From NCBI GenBank assembly GCA_011364975.1, contig RDOE01000001.1, forward strand, positions 48,707 to 112,706: DNA of 64,000 nucleotides. Reading direction: 5' to 3'. A model generated the notes under the pieces. The model was not told where the DNA came from, made no database searches, and saw only the letters and a program-made list of their open reading frames with translations. Position 1 is the stretch's first letter. Each line of letters opens with the position of its first letter. Below, in pieces: positions 7,586-15,810 of this stretch. This stretch comes from Promethearchaeota archaeon. GTDB lineage: Archaea; Asgardarchaeota; Lokiarchaeia; Sigyniarchaeales; SOKP01. The position numbers were made by a program, and so were the translations under genes.

Positions 7586-8206
7586 ATGATCATTAATGAA
7601 GTAGAAGCAACCATTCATAGTAAGATTGTTTATGTAGGTCCTGCGATGTCAGGGAAAACTACTACCTTGAAAGTGCTTTCAGAATATTATAGGGATAAAG
7701 TTGTAAATGATTTTTTGAGTATTGAGAATACATCTGGTAGGACATTATATTTTGATTATCTACTTCTATTTTTTAAGAAGAAAAGATACTCTCTTAAAAC
7801 TCATGTTTATTCTACGACAGGACAAGATTTTTATGCTATTACAAGACCTGATACAATTAGAAACTTAGATGGTGTAGTATTTATTGCAGATTCTGTCGAA
7901 GAAGCATTATCTCGTAATATTTCTTCTTGGAAAGAACTGGAACATTATCTCGGTAATGATTATTTATTTCTTCCCAAAGTAGTAGTATTTAATAAGCAAG
8001 ATTTATCACCCAAATTTGATAAAAATATATTTTTAACCGCTATTAGAAGTTATAAATACACTAATTTTGAAACCACAGAATCAATTGCTACAGAAGGGGA
8101 GGGCGTTATTGAATCATTTAGGATAATATTGAGATTAATATTAGAAACTTCACCTTATTTAAATCCATCTTATCTCAAGCCTAAAAAAAAGCAAGTATTA
8201 ACTTAA
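7586..8206 (+). CDS. MglA-like small GTPase with altered G3 motif
   Basis: Ras-superfamily GTP-binding protein, probably a molecular switch working with roadblock or longin partners. G1 is GPAMSGKTTTL (residues 18-28) and G4 is NKQD (136-139). The segment TLYFDYLLL followed by HVYSTTGQDFY corresponds to the MglA pattern, in which the DxxG of G3 is replaced by TxxG-type residues; here it is STTGQ at 76-80, lacking the usual Asp. The 206-residue protein has a basic C-terminus (KPKKKQVLT) and no prenylation box. It is convergent with, and only 16 bp from, a longin-like gene. Confidence 0.85.
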   Translation: MIINEVEATIHSKIVYVGPAMSGKTTTLKVLSEYYRDKVVNDFLSIENTSGRTLYFDYLLLFFKKKRYSLKTHVYSTTGQDFYAITRPDTIRNLDGVVFIADSVEEALSRNISSWKELEHYLGNDYLFLPKVVVFNKQDLSPKFDKNIFLTAIRSYKYTNFETTESIATEGEGVIESFRIILRLILETSPYLNPSYLKPKKKQVLT

Positions 8207-8222
8207 TTATTAATATTCAGTG

Positions 8223-9188
8223 TTAATGCATCCATAATTCTTCAAGATCATCTAAAGCTTGTTCTTTTGCCCATATGATTTCTAGACAAAAATAATCCTT
8301 TATTATTTCTGAAAGATAATAAAGATAATCCCGGTTTATCTTGAGGTTCAAGTTTTGGTAAAGAAATTTTATTAATCTTCTAGCAGTAACAGGTTTTGTA
8401 ATTCCAATATTTTTCAAATATTCGCATATTCTCTGAGCTAACAATATATCAATTTCTTGAAAGTTTAAGTTTTCAGGTTCAATATCAGAGATAATAATAT
8501 CGATTTTATGATAATTTTTTGGATTGAGATTATCATCTATCTGGCAAATAAATGAATGTTCACATATTTTGAATTTGGGGACAAATATGCTTATATAAGT
8601 TTTATCTATGTTTAGTTTGCTTAAAGGAATTCTTAGTTTATCTTTTTTCCTGCAATATGGACATTCCACTGTAATTGTTTTCCAATTTTCACTTTCAAAT
8701 CGAATGATTTCTGGATATAATAATTTGAAATAATTATTATAAATGTTCAGAAATTCTGCTTGATATCCAGGTGATACTAAACTTAGAGCCGTTTTTCGAA
8801 AATTTTTATCTTTAATATTGAGAAATTGAGGTAACCAACTAAGTTTTTTCAAATCATTAGCAAAATCTGAAAGAATGGATTGTTTTGATTTAAGGAATTT
8901 AAAAATATCAATATATTCATTTTTAAGATTATCCTCCTTAATAATATACGAGATAAGCATTTGTTCATAACCCCCTCGCGAAAAATTCGAGTTAATTAAG
9001 AAAGAATAATTAATTGTATGATATTTTTCATTTGCCAGAATAATACAATGTTCTCTTGTGTTGAAATCTAGTAATTTATCAAATTCAATTGGCTGGTGAT
9101 CATTTAAATTTTCGTTAGAATGAAAAATTGAGGGGCCAATTATCTGATCGAAATAAGATATAACTAAAAACCAAGAAATTTGCTTCAT
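8223..9188 (-). CDS. Putative longin-like protein with central zinc ribbon
   Basis: The N-terminus (ISWFLVISYFDQIIGPSIFHS) has the FxxFDxxxGP pattern of longin/roadblock-fold proteins such as NPRL2 and DENN modules, followed by strands ending at YEQMLISYII (about residue 92). A zinc-ribbon-like motif follows: CPYCRKKDK near residue 183 and CEHSFICQID near 216. The last ~80 residues look helical, possibly a winged helix (ITKPVTARRLIKFLYQNLN). The combination of a longin-like domain beside a GTPase gene suggests a GTPase regulator, but this is inference. It is not an assigned family to my knowledge. Confidence 0.5.
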   Translation of the reverse strand: MKQISWFLVISYFDQIIGPSIFHSNENLNDHQPIEFDKLLDFNTREHCIILANEKYHTINYSFLINSNFSRGGYEQMLISYIIKEDNLKNEYIDIFKFLKSKQSILSDFANDLKKLSWLPQFLNIKDKNFRKTALSLVSPGYQAEFLNIYNNYFKLLYPEIIRFESENWKTITVECPYCRKKDKLRIPLSKLNIDKTYISIFVPKFKICEHSFICQIDDNLNPKNYHKIDIIISDIEPENLNFQEIDILLAQRICEYLKNIGITKPVTARRLIKFLYQNLNLKINRDYLYYLSEIIKDYFCLEIIWAKEQALDDLEELWMH

Positions 9189-9294
9189 ACATATCAGTTA
9201 AGTTTTAGATAATATTTCTCTAAATTCTGCTATTTATAGTTCGCTTAAAATTGGAAGGGAGTCGGTTAAGCTATTAGAACAAATAGATAATACT

Positions 9295-10038
9295 TTAAAT
9301 AGAAAGTGAATTGAAATTAATACTTAGGGTTTTTAAATCGATGGTAATTAACGAATAATTATCAATTTCTGTAGAATTTGCTTTTATGGGAGTAGTGGAT
9401 ACAAAAATAGTATTTTTATCTTTATTTATAAATAAAGTATGATGTCTCCCATTAAAATTAGAATTATGATAATTAACAACATGACATTCATTAGCATTGA
9501 ATAAAAATGCATTTGCTCCTGCTCCTATTTTAACGCGTTTGAATAAATATTCTAAAGATTCTTTTAAAGTATAGTTCTTTTGAATTTTGTCAATAAGATG
9601 GCAGAGATATTTTCTTGTATCAAGGGTTGTATTCTTATTAATTATGTCTAATTTAGGATTACATAATTTATTTTCCGGAAAATACTTTATAATTCCATTA
9701 TGAGTAATTAGGTATTTTTCATGAATACTAATTGGATGGATGCTACTAAAACTTTTATTCCATGGTTTAGCTTTTCTTGCATGAACCAATAAGAATCTAG
9801 TTTTAATAGTAGCAAGTTTTTTCCAATCTGAATGATATATAGGATTTATATCTCTTTTTATGATGAGAGAATTGTTATTATGATCATCAATGTAAGCGAA
9901 ACCCCATCCAAGGTTATGATGACCAAATAAATCATATTTATGTAGATATCTCCAATGACAAGTTTTAATAAATTTTTTCAAAATACTCGAATCTATAGTT
10001 AACGGTTCTGTAGAACACTGAAAAAACATACGACACAT
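9295..10038 (-). CDS. Class II glutamine amidotransferase (YafJ-like)
   Basis: N-terminal nucleophile amidohydrolase that hydrolyses glutamine. The catalytic Cys is residue 2 (MCRMFFQ), as the family requires. Supporting motifs are HHNLGWGFAYID (about 40-51), VHARKAKPWNKSFSSIHPIS with the conserved Arg, THNGII (the NG oxyanion pair) and NTTLDTRKYL. At 247 residues it is the stand-alone type without a synthetase domain, so the acceptor of the ammonia is unknown. It lies 36 bp downstream of the beta-propeller gene on the same strand, and the two may share an mRNA. Confidence 0.85.
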   Translation of the reverse strand: MCRMFFQCSTEPLTIDSSILKKFIKTCHWRYLHKYDLFGHHNLGWGFAYIDDHNNNSLIIKRDINPIYHSDWKKLATIKTRFLLVHARKAKPWNKSFSSIHPISIHEKYLITHNGIIKYFPENKLCNPKLDIINKNTTLDTRKYLCHLIDKIQKNYTLKESLEYLFKRVKIGAGANAFLFNANECHVVNYHNSNFNGRHHTLFINKDKNTIFVSTTPIKANSTEIDNYSLITIDLKTLSINFNSLSI

Positions 10039-10074
10039 TAATTGTTATTAATTAATGCAAAGTCAAAAAGGTAA

Positions 10075-11193
10075 TTAATCCATAGAAATACGATAAGCAT
10101 TAATGTATCCATTATCATGGCAAGTAATTAGAATGTTTGAAACTTTATCAAATTCAAAATCATTAATACATGAATTGTGATTAATTTGAAATAAAATTTC
10201 ACCATTTAACTCGTTTATTAGAAATAATTCTCCCTTTGTACTGCCAACAAGAACAATTTTAATTCCAAACACTTCAATATAATCGATCTTTTCAACATTT
10301 ACGTTTTTTAGGTTCCACATTATGTTAAATTTTTGGTCTAAAGCGATAACTTCTGAGGTAAATTGAATGCTTTGTATTGGAATATTCTCGTCAAGAAAGT
10401 CAAAAGAATAGGTACTTACTAATAATTTATTATTGAAAATATATGGATATGATAAGCTTTTCCAGACATAATCTACCATCATTAGAGTTTTAATTTCTTC
10501 TTTTCTTTCAAGTTCTAATATATGCAATTTTTTATCATCTCCGCCACAGACAATAAAGTTATCTTTTTCGTCCCTCACATAAGAGATCGTTCTAACTTTA
10601 TTATCAAATTGTTTAAACCAAAGTAAATCACCTTTAAGAGAATCAAAAGATCTAATAGTTCCATCATTACTTGAAGCTATTACTTCAATTTTTTCAACAT
10701 TATCCAAGCTTGTGAAAATTATTGCGTCAGAAACTCCTTCCTCAAACAATTGTCCCCATATTAAAGCTCCACTGTATGGATTTAATACACGAATACTTTT
10801 ATCTAAGGAATAAGCGATTATTTCATTTAAACCATCGTTATTTATATCACTAATTAATATACCACTAATAGATGCACCAAATTGGTGTGCCCAATAAGGT
10901 ATTAATTGAAAATCGTCACTACATTTAAAGATCCTTAATAATCCATCTATTCCACCTAAAATTATTTCCCCTTTATTATCCTTATCGATGTCTTCAATAA
11001 TTCCATCCCAAATTGCCATTTTTTCCGCAACAATGTCATCGAGTAGTAAATTACCACTAAGGGAGAATAGGAGTATTTTCCCTGATTTGGTGTATGCTAA
11101 AACATGTTTTTCTTGACCTTTAATTAGATTTCCTATGGCAATTCCCATTACTTGATCCTTAGTATTGAACTTCCAGAAATTTGTGACTTTCAA
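10075..11193 (-). CDS. Beta-propeller protein (PQQ/FG-GAP-like repeats)
   Basis: A 372-residue repeat protein. Units of about 40-50 residues recur, each with a hydrophobic strand pair and an aspartate-rich turn such as DIDKDNKGEIILGG (about 69-82) and DINNDGLNEIIAYS (about 116-129), then IRVLNPYSGALIWG, IRSFDSLKGDLLWF and KGELFLINELNGEIL, the W-containing PQQ-like repeat pattern. There is no signal peptide, so it is probably cytoplasmic. Such propellers act as protein-binding scaffolds, and in Asgard archaea they are numerous. The exact partner is unknown; the amidotransferase gene follows closely. Confidence 0.75.
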   Translation of the reverse strand: MKVTNFWKFNTKDQVMGIAIGNLIKGQEKHVLAYTKSGKILLFSLSGNLLLDDIVAEKMAIWDGIIEDIDKDNKGEIILGGIDGLLRIFKCSDDFQLIPYWAHQFGASISGILISDINNDGLNEIIAYSLDKSIRVLNPYSGALIWGQLFEEGVSDAIIFTSLDNVEKIEVIASSNDGTIRSFDSLKGDLLWFKQFDNKVRTISYVRDEKDNFIVCGGDDKKLHILELERKEEIKTLMMVDYVWKSLSYPYIFNNKLLVSTYSFDFLDENIPIQSIQFTSEVIALDQKFNIMWNLKNVNVEKIDYIEVFGIKIVLVGSTKGELFLINELNGEILFQINHNSCINDFEFDKVSNILITCHDNGYINAYRISMD

Positions 11194-11299
11194 GATTATT
11201 AATTTGTTTTCTAAAAATTTACACTTTTATTCACTAATAATAAAAAATAATACAATTTATTTACTTTTAAAACCTAATTATAATCTAAAAACTAATTTT

Positions 11300-11743
11300 A
11301 TGATCAAAATGTCCGCTGAGAGAAAGATTGATATATTTTCTGGATTAATATTGTTACTTAGTTTTATCGCTTTTATAATGGTGATAATCGGTCCTTTTGC
11401 TTATGCTTTTATAGGTGGTTATACATATTATTATTCATGCTTAGACTGCGAAAATAGCACTCCTGGTGATTATAGTTCACAAATATTTATCTTGGTTCTT
11501 TTAATTCTTCAAATAATTATTGCTATTAATGAATTACTTCCAAATAAATTCATTAAAAAAGACACTACAAAATATGGTTTATTCATTGCATTCTTAACAT
11601 TACTTTTTACTATTGTAGGAATTGTATCTTTTGGAACGGCTTATATTGCTTATGATTGGTGGGCAGATATTGGATTTTATGGACCACTTGTCGCTGGAAT
11701 CCTAAACATACTTTTCTCTTATTTCAAACTTAAAAATAAATAA
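11300..11743 (+). CDS. Four-helix membrane protein, unknown function
   Basis: No family recognised. The track starts at 11165 inside the 5' end of the divergent propeller gene, but the ATG at 11300 (or 11309) gives a sensible N-terminus (MIKMSAERKIDIFSG) directly before the first membrane helix. Four hydrophobic segments are seen: GLILLLSFIAFIMVIIGPFAYAF, IFILVLLILQIIIAI, GLFIAFLTLLFTIVGIVSFG, GPLVAGILNILFSYF. A CxxC-type pair in the first extracellular loop (SCLDCENS) may form a disulfide. The protein is then about 147 residues. Confidence 0.6.
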   Translation: MIKMSAERKIDIFSGLILLLSFIAFIMVIIGPFAYAFIGGYTYYYSCLDCENSTPGDYSSQIFILVLLILQIIIAINELLPNKFIKKDTTKYGLFIAFLTLLFTIVGIVSFGTAYIAYDWWADIGFYGPLVAGILNILFSYFKLKNK

Positions 11744-11833
11744 TTATCTTTATTTTCTTTTTTTATGTCGCAATTATAAAAAGATTTTGTATTTATCTTT
11801 TTTAGAGAATTATTAAAAAAAAATTATAAAATA

Positions 11834-11850
11834 AGAAAGAAATTTAAATT
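11834..11850 (+). promoter_or_regulatory. BRE/TATA-like promoter of the ferredoxin gene
   Basis: A purine-rich stretch (AGAAAGAA) directly followed by TTTAAATT matches the archaeal BRE-TATA layout. It lies about 80 nt before the ferredoxin start, leaving room for a leader of about 55 nt that carries the AAAGGT ribosome binding site. This contrasts with the leaderless neighbours. Confidence 0.4.
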
Positions 11851-11929
11851 TTTTAGACTATTCTCAATCATACTATTAATCATTCATACAATCAAACAAT
11901 ATAATTAAAAAACAACAAAGGTATGAAAA

Positions 11930-12127
11930 ATGTCATTTGGAATCGAAATTGATAAGGATGCTTGCACTGGTTGTGGTACATGCTACGAGGTTTGTCCAAG
12001 TGAGTGCTTTGGAGAGCCGGAAGGAGGAAAGGTTAACGTTATTGAGGAAAACCGAGATGACTGTGTAGGATGCAGAGCTTGTGAAACTCAATGTCCAGAA
12101 GAAGCTATTACCATTACTGAAGATTAA
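11930..12127 (+). CDS. 2[4Fe-4S] ferredoxin
   Basis: Small electron carrier of 65 residues. Two classic cluster-binding motifs are present: CTGCGTCYEVCPSECF (about residues 12-27) and CVGCRACETQCPEEAI (about 45-60), each CxxCxxCxxxCP. There is no extension or extra domain. It stands as a single gene with its own promoter, leader and oligo-T terminator. Its codon use is more GC-rich than the surrounding genes, in line with high expression. It probably supplies electrons to ferredoxin-linked oxidoreductases outside this window. Confidence 0.95.
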   Translation: MSFGIEIDKDACTGCGTCYEVCPSECFGEPEGGKVNVIEENRDDCVGCRACETQCPEEAITITED

Positions 12128-12163
12128 ATAATTCTTCGAAATATTACCTTTTCATTATCATTC

Positions 12164-12171
12164 TTTTTTTT
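12164..12171 (+). terminator. Oligo-T terminator of the ferredoxin gene
   Basis: Eight T in a row followed by TATTTTTATA, about 40 nt after the ferredoxin stop and before the convergent peptidase gene. This is typical of archaeal intrinsic termination. Confidence 0.45.
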
Positions 12172-12200
12172 ATTTTTATAACTAGTTCTTTTTTATTGTC

Positions 12201-14168
12201 TTATTTAAGTATTTTAACATTTTCTAATGGAATCCAACCACGTTCCCCCGTTTCTGAACTAACCCAAGCCCAACCACTTTCTTCCTTTTCAATTGTAAAC
12301 TCTTGATCCTTAAAGGCTGTCATTTCAGTTGCATCATAATCCTTTAGCATTAAAGCTTTTTTCCCGTCTATTTTTATAAAATTTTTAGGGACCCAACCTG
12401 ATTTATCAGAATCAATAATCGCCCAAATCCAACCCGACCATTCAGATTGTTTTTCTTCTACTCTTAAATTATCCCCTTTGTTTAAGATTAAGGGATCAGG
12501 AAATGATGACACGAAATCCTTTATTACTCTACACCGTCTTTTCTTCATTTTCTCTTCAAAATATTCTTTCAACAAGAAATAAGGTAAATCCCCACTTTTG
12601 AGAATTGTATCATGAAAGAACTTTAAATTGAAATTATTACCCATTCTTTCTTCCACTTCCCGTCGTAAATCTGCAATTAGGAGCTTTCCAACGAGATACG
12701 ACAATTGGTATCCTGGAGTTGTTGTCCATCCCACTACCGCTGCTTTAGCTGCTCCCTCTCCCATTTGGAGTATATTCATTAACATCTTACTAGCATCCGC
12801 TATTGATCGTTGCTTACAGTGCAATTGGATATCCAATATGATTTCCATTGCTTCCTGTAATTGCATTCCTGATAATAATTGTTGAGTTTTAATTGGATCA
12901 TGATGAAATCCTTCTTTTAGCATTAATTCTTCACAATAAAGAGCCCATCCTTCAATAGTTTCATAACTTGGGGACATTTCTAACCCTAACAATCGGATGA
13001 GAGGTGCATAAGTGTTATTGCAAGTAAAATCCAGATGATGACCAGGATAGGCTTCATGAGTCATCCAATAAGATATACTTGTATAAGAATGGCGTTCCTT
13101 TTGTGTAGGAGAGATCATAAAAATTCCAGGTTGTTCTCGATTAAAATAAGGAGGCGCATCATAGGCAGCAAGAGCAATGATTGGTATAAGGTGGAGAGGA
13201 GTTTCAATAATAACTAGCTTCTCTTGAGGGATAGTAGCAAGGTCATGATTTTCTATAAATTCTTTTGCTCGCTCTGCTTCACTCCGAGTGTATTCAAGCA
13301 CATTCTCAAACGTCGGTATTAGATCTTCTTTAAAAAACTCTTCAATTCCCTCATTAAGCGTTTTAGTAGGATATCTCTCTTTGAGAATTCGTTTCATTTG
13401 TTTAAATCCAGAGTTAAATAGCTTAGTTCCCTTTTTCATAAGTGTGTTTCGGTCCCAAGGAAGTTTCCTTAAGCTTAATAATTTATCGAATTTTTCAGGT
13501 CCTAAAGCCCAAGCAAATTCATCATTATCTACTGGTAAACTTTTTATCCATTCAATATGGGGCTGGATAACCAAGTTAATCTCTTTAATAGCTTTTAGAA
13601 GTGTATCTTTAAGAGATTCAGCAACTTCTGATGTTTTACTATAAGTTTCAGCCAGAATATGTAAAAATTTAGGAGTTGTTTGTATTTGTTCTAAAGCTAA
13701 ATCTCTCCATACTAGTGGGATCGGAGTCTCATCAAAACGAGATTGAAAATCCTTTAAATAATTTGGTAAATTTGTTAAATGGACTATGAGAGCTTCTGCT
13801 ACATCGTTAGTTGGGCCCTTTCGTTGGAATAAAAGATAAGCAATTTCTTGAAAATACGCAAATCCATTAGGGTCTTTTTTCCATAAGGGAAATGCTTCAT
13901 GCATAAACCGGTTAATATTATGATTGTATTCCATTGCTTTTAGTGAAATTTGGTTTTCGAAATTTAATTTTTCACCGTCTAATTCTTTAATTTCATCAAT
14001 CCATTGACGGAACCATTTAAGATTGTCCTCTATGTGTTCTTTCGTTCCTGATTCTACTACTTTTTCATATTCTTCTTTACCAAATTTGACAGCAATTCTA
14101 GGATTACGCTTAAAGTACTCTTCTATCCCTCTATTGACTAATTTTTCGAATTTTTGGTTCTCATCCAT
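12201..14168 (-). CDS. DUF885 family metallopeptidase with two C-terminal SH3-like domains
   Basis: Predicted zinc-dependent peptidase. The DUF885 signature HEAYPGHHLDF lies near residue 370, with EGWALYCEELM about 40 residues later supplying the further ligand, and the C-terminal GYQLSYLVGK stretch. The catalytic part ends near residue 555. Two SH3-like repeats follow: one around 560-605 (NKGDNLRVEE...SGWIWAII...GWVPKNFIKI) and one around 608-653 (LKDYDATEMTAFKDQEFTIE...GWAWV...GWIPLENVKI). SH3 domains usually bind Pro-rich or cell-wall peptides, so they may position substrate. No signal peptide is seen, so the enzyme is probably cytoplasmic. At 655 residues it is longer than usual because of the tail. 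Confidence 0.8.
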   Translation of the reverse strand: MDENQKFEKLVNRGIEEYFKRNPRIAVKFGKEEYEKVVESGTKEHIEDNLKWFRQWIDEIKELDGEKLNFENQISLKAMEYNHNINRFMHEAFPLWKKDPNGFAYFQEIAYLLFQRKGPTNDVAEALIVHLTNLPNYLKDFQSRFDETPIPLVWRDLALEQIQTTPKFLHILAETYSKTSEVAESLKDTLLKAIKEINLVIQPHIEWIKSLPVDNDEFAWALGPEKFDKLLSLRKLPWDRNTLMKKGTKLFNSGFKQMKRILKERYPTKTLNEGIEEFFKEDLIPTFENVLEYTRSEAERAKEFIENHDLATIPQEKLVIIETPLHLIPIIALAAYDAPPYFNREQPGIFMISPTQKERHSYTSISYWMTHEAYPGHHLDFTCNNTYAPLIRLLGLEMSPSYETIEGWALYCEELMLKEGFHHDPIKTQQLLSGMQLQEAMEIILDIQLHCKQRSIADASKMLMNILQMGEGAAKAAVVGWTTTPGYQLSYLVGKLLIADLRREVEERMGNNFNLKFFHDTILKSGDLPYFLLKEYFEEKMKKRRCRVIKDFVSSFPDPLILNKGDNLRVEEKQSEWSGWIWAIIDSDKSGWVPKNFIKIDGKKALMLKDYDATEMTAFKDQEFTIEKEESGWAWVSSETGERGWIPLENVKILK

Positions 14169-14332
14169 TATCTTTTCATCTCATAAAAAAATATTGATTT
14201 AAAAAGCAGAGTTCTTTATTTTAGATTCAAACCCATATATACATTAAAGTAAAGATATATTTAAATTTTGTAGAAAAATTAATTTTGAAAGAGAGAAATA
14301 CAAGAAAGGAAATAATACGTTTTATACGAATC

Positions 14333-14356
14333 TTCGTGAAACCTCTCTTTCACGAA
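14333..14356. repeat. Perfect 9-bp inverted repeat (TTCGTGAAA-N6-TTTCACGAA)
   Basis: TTCGTGAAA, six bases, then TTTCACGAA form a perfect palindrome or RNA hairpin in the 267-bp gap between the DUF885 peptidase start (14168) and the M20 peptidase stop (14436). Both flanking genes are on the minus strand. It could be an operator upstream of the DUF885 gene, or a hairpin at the end of the M20 transcript. The rest of the gap is AT-rich and holds no ORF. Confidence 0.5.
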
Positions 14357-14435
14357 ATTTGATGCATATCCTCTTGATATGGTGATATATCTCGAAATAT
14401 TATTTAGATGTTCTAAAAAAAGAAAGAGTTTTACT

Positions 14436-15725
14436 TCAAAGATCAGCACATAAAAAAATTATTAATTCCTTTATATAAATTAAAACTTCTTTTAATCGAA
14501 TATTCTCGTTTACACCATGTTCATTAGAACCAGTGTTTCCTAATCCATGGAAAATTATATCATCGGTTTTAAGGATCTCTGAAACGAATCCCATATCGGT
14601 AGAACCAGAAGCTCCTATTATTCTAATCTCATCTTCACTGATTTTTTGAACTTCCATCATAACTTTCTTTAATCGTGTAATATCTGGAGCATTTGGATTA
14701 GTTACCATTGGAGGATACCCCAGATTAAAAGCCACTTTTACATTGAGTAAACTACTTTTAATTTTACCTTTTTCAATAGCTTCCATAATTTCCTTTATCA
14801 CATCATCAATGTTTTCATCAGGAATATATCGTCTATTAATTGTTAGAGTACAAAGGCCTGGAACAATGTTAGCTTTGGTTCCTGAATGGATAATATCCAA
14901 ATTAAACATAGGATACATGTTTCTCTTCTCTCCAGTTCCCAAACGTGGTAATCCGGGAATATTTTTGCTTTCACGCTTCTCAACAATCTTTTTTAATTTC
15001 ATCAATTCATTAAGAATAGGAATAGTCTCTTCTAAAGCATTAATCCCCATAAAATTCATTCCAGAATGACAACTTCTCCCTATTGACTCTACTACCACGT
15101 TTATAGCTCCAGCAGTGCCGATAGGAATAACAGGGATTGTGACACCTTCCATACAGAAGACTGTACCTTTAATATACCCTTTTTCAGCAAGATATCTAAC
15201 TCCTGGCCAAACACCTATTTCCTCATCTGTACAATTTACTATGGTAATATTATACTTTGGAGTTAGATGCAATTTTTCCATAATTTGTAAGGCTAAAATT
15301 AAACACACCATAGCCCCTTTCATATCAGATGTTCCTCGCCCGTAAATTTTTCCACTTTTAATCATTGTCGCTTCAAAAGGAGGGAAACGCCATTTTTCTT
15401 TTCCATCATTAGGAGCAGGAACTACATCCATATGACCATAAAACGTTATATCTTTATCTTGATTATAATTTTTGGTGGCAATTAAATTAATTCTCGGTCC
15501 CACTAAAGGTTCAGGAGTTTGTTTTACGAGATCTTCTGGGACAATTACCTCTTCCAAGGAAAATCCTAACTTTTTAAAATAAGTGGTTAATATATCCACA
15601 TATTCACGATATGAGTTCCCAGGAGGAACAGTTGTATCAATAGCAATTAAACTTTTCATTAGATTCATAATATGATCTCTTGCTAAATTATCCACTTCAA
15701 GATAAATCTCGTCTAAATTTACCAT
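14436..15725 (-). CDS. M20 family metallopeptidase (ArgE/DapE type), copy A
   Basis: Zinc-dependent deacylase or aminoacylase/carboxypeptidase. Metal and catalytic motifs are in order: FYGHMDVVP (about residue 95), GRGTSDMKGAMV (about 128-139), DEEIG (about 167-171) and, near the end, the His in GSNEHGVNEN. The middle dimerisation (lid) domain starts after CMEGVT. Its 429 residues match the family. It follows copy B (15811-17097) by 85 bp in the same direction; the two share most motifs and must come from a tandem duplication. The substrate (acetyl-ornithine, acyl-amino acid or dipeptide) cannot be told from the sequence. Confidence 0.88.
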   Translation of the reverse strand: MVNLDEIYLEVDNLARDHIMNLMKSLIAIDTTVPPGNSYREYVDILTTYFKKLGFSLEEVIVPEDLVKQTPEPLVGPRINLIATKNYNQDKDITFYGHMDVVPAPNDGKEKWRFPPFEATMIKSGKIYGRGTSDMKGAMVCLILALQIMEKLHLTPKYNITIVNCTDEEIGVWPGVRYLAEKGYIKGTVFCMEGVTIPVIPIGTAGAINVVVESIGRSCHSGMNFMGINALEETIPILNELMKLKKIVEKRESKNIPGLPRLGTGEKRNMYPMFNLDIIHSGTKANIVPGLCTLTINRRYIPDENIDDVIKEIMEAIEKGKIKSSLLNVKVAFNLGYPPMVTNPNAPDITRLKKVMMEVQKISEDEIRIIGASGSTDMGFVSEILKTDDIIFHGLGNTGSNEHGVNENIRLKEVLIYIKELIIFLCADL

Positions 15726-15810
15726 TTTAGTATAACCCTTCTATAATGTTATTTTTATAATTTTAAAAAAGTATTATTGCAAAATGAAATCTCACTCTGC
15801 TTAAAAAACC

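Noticed and set aside
14360-14420. C/D-box sRNA candidate after the palindrome (TTGATGC)
   Set aside because: The box C match is imperfect and no box D partner is at a proper distance.
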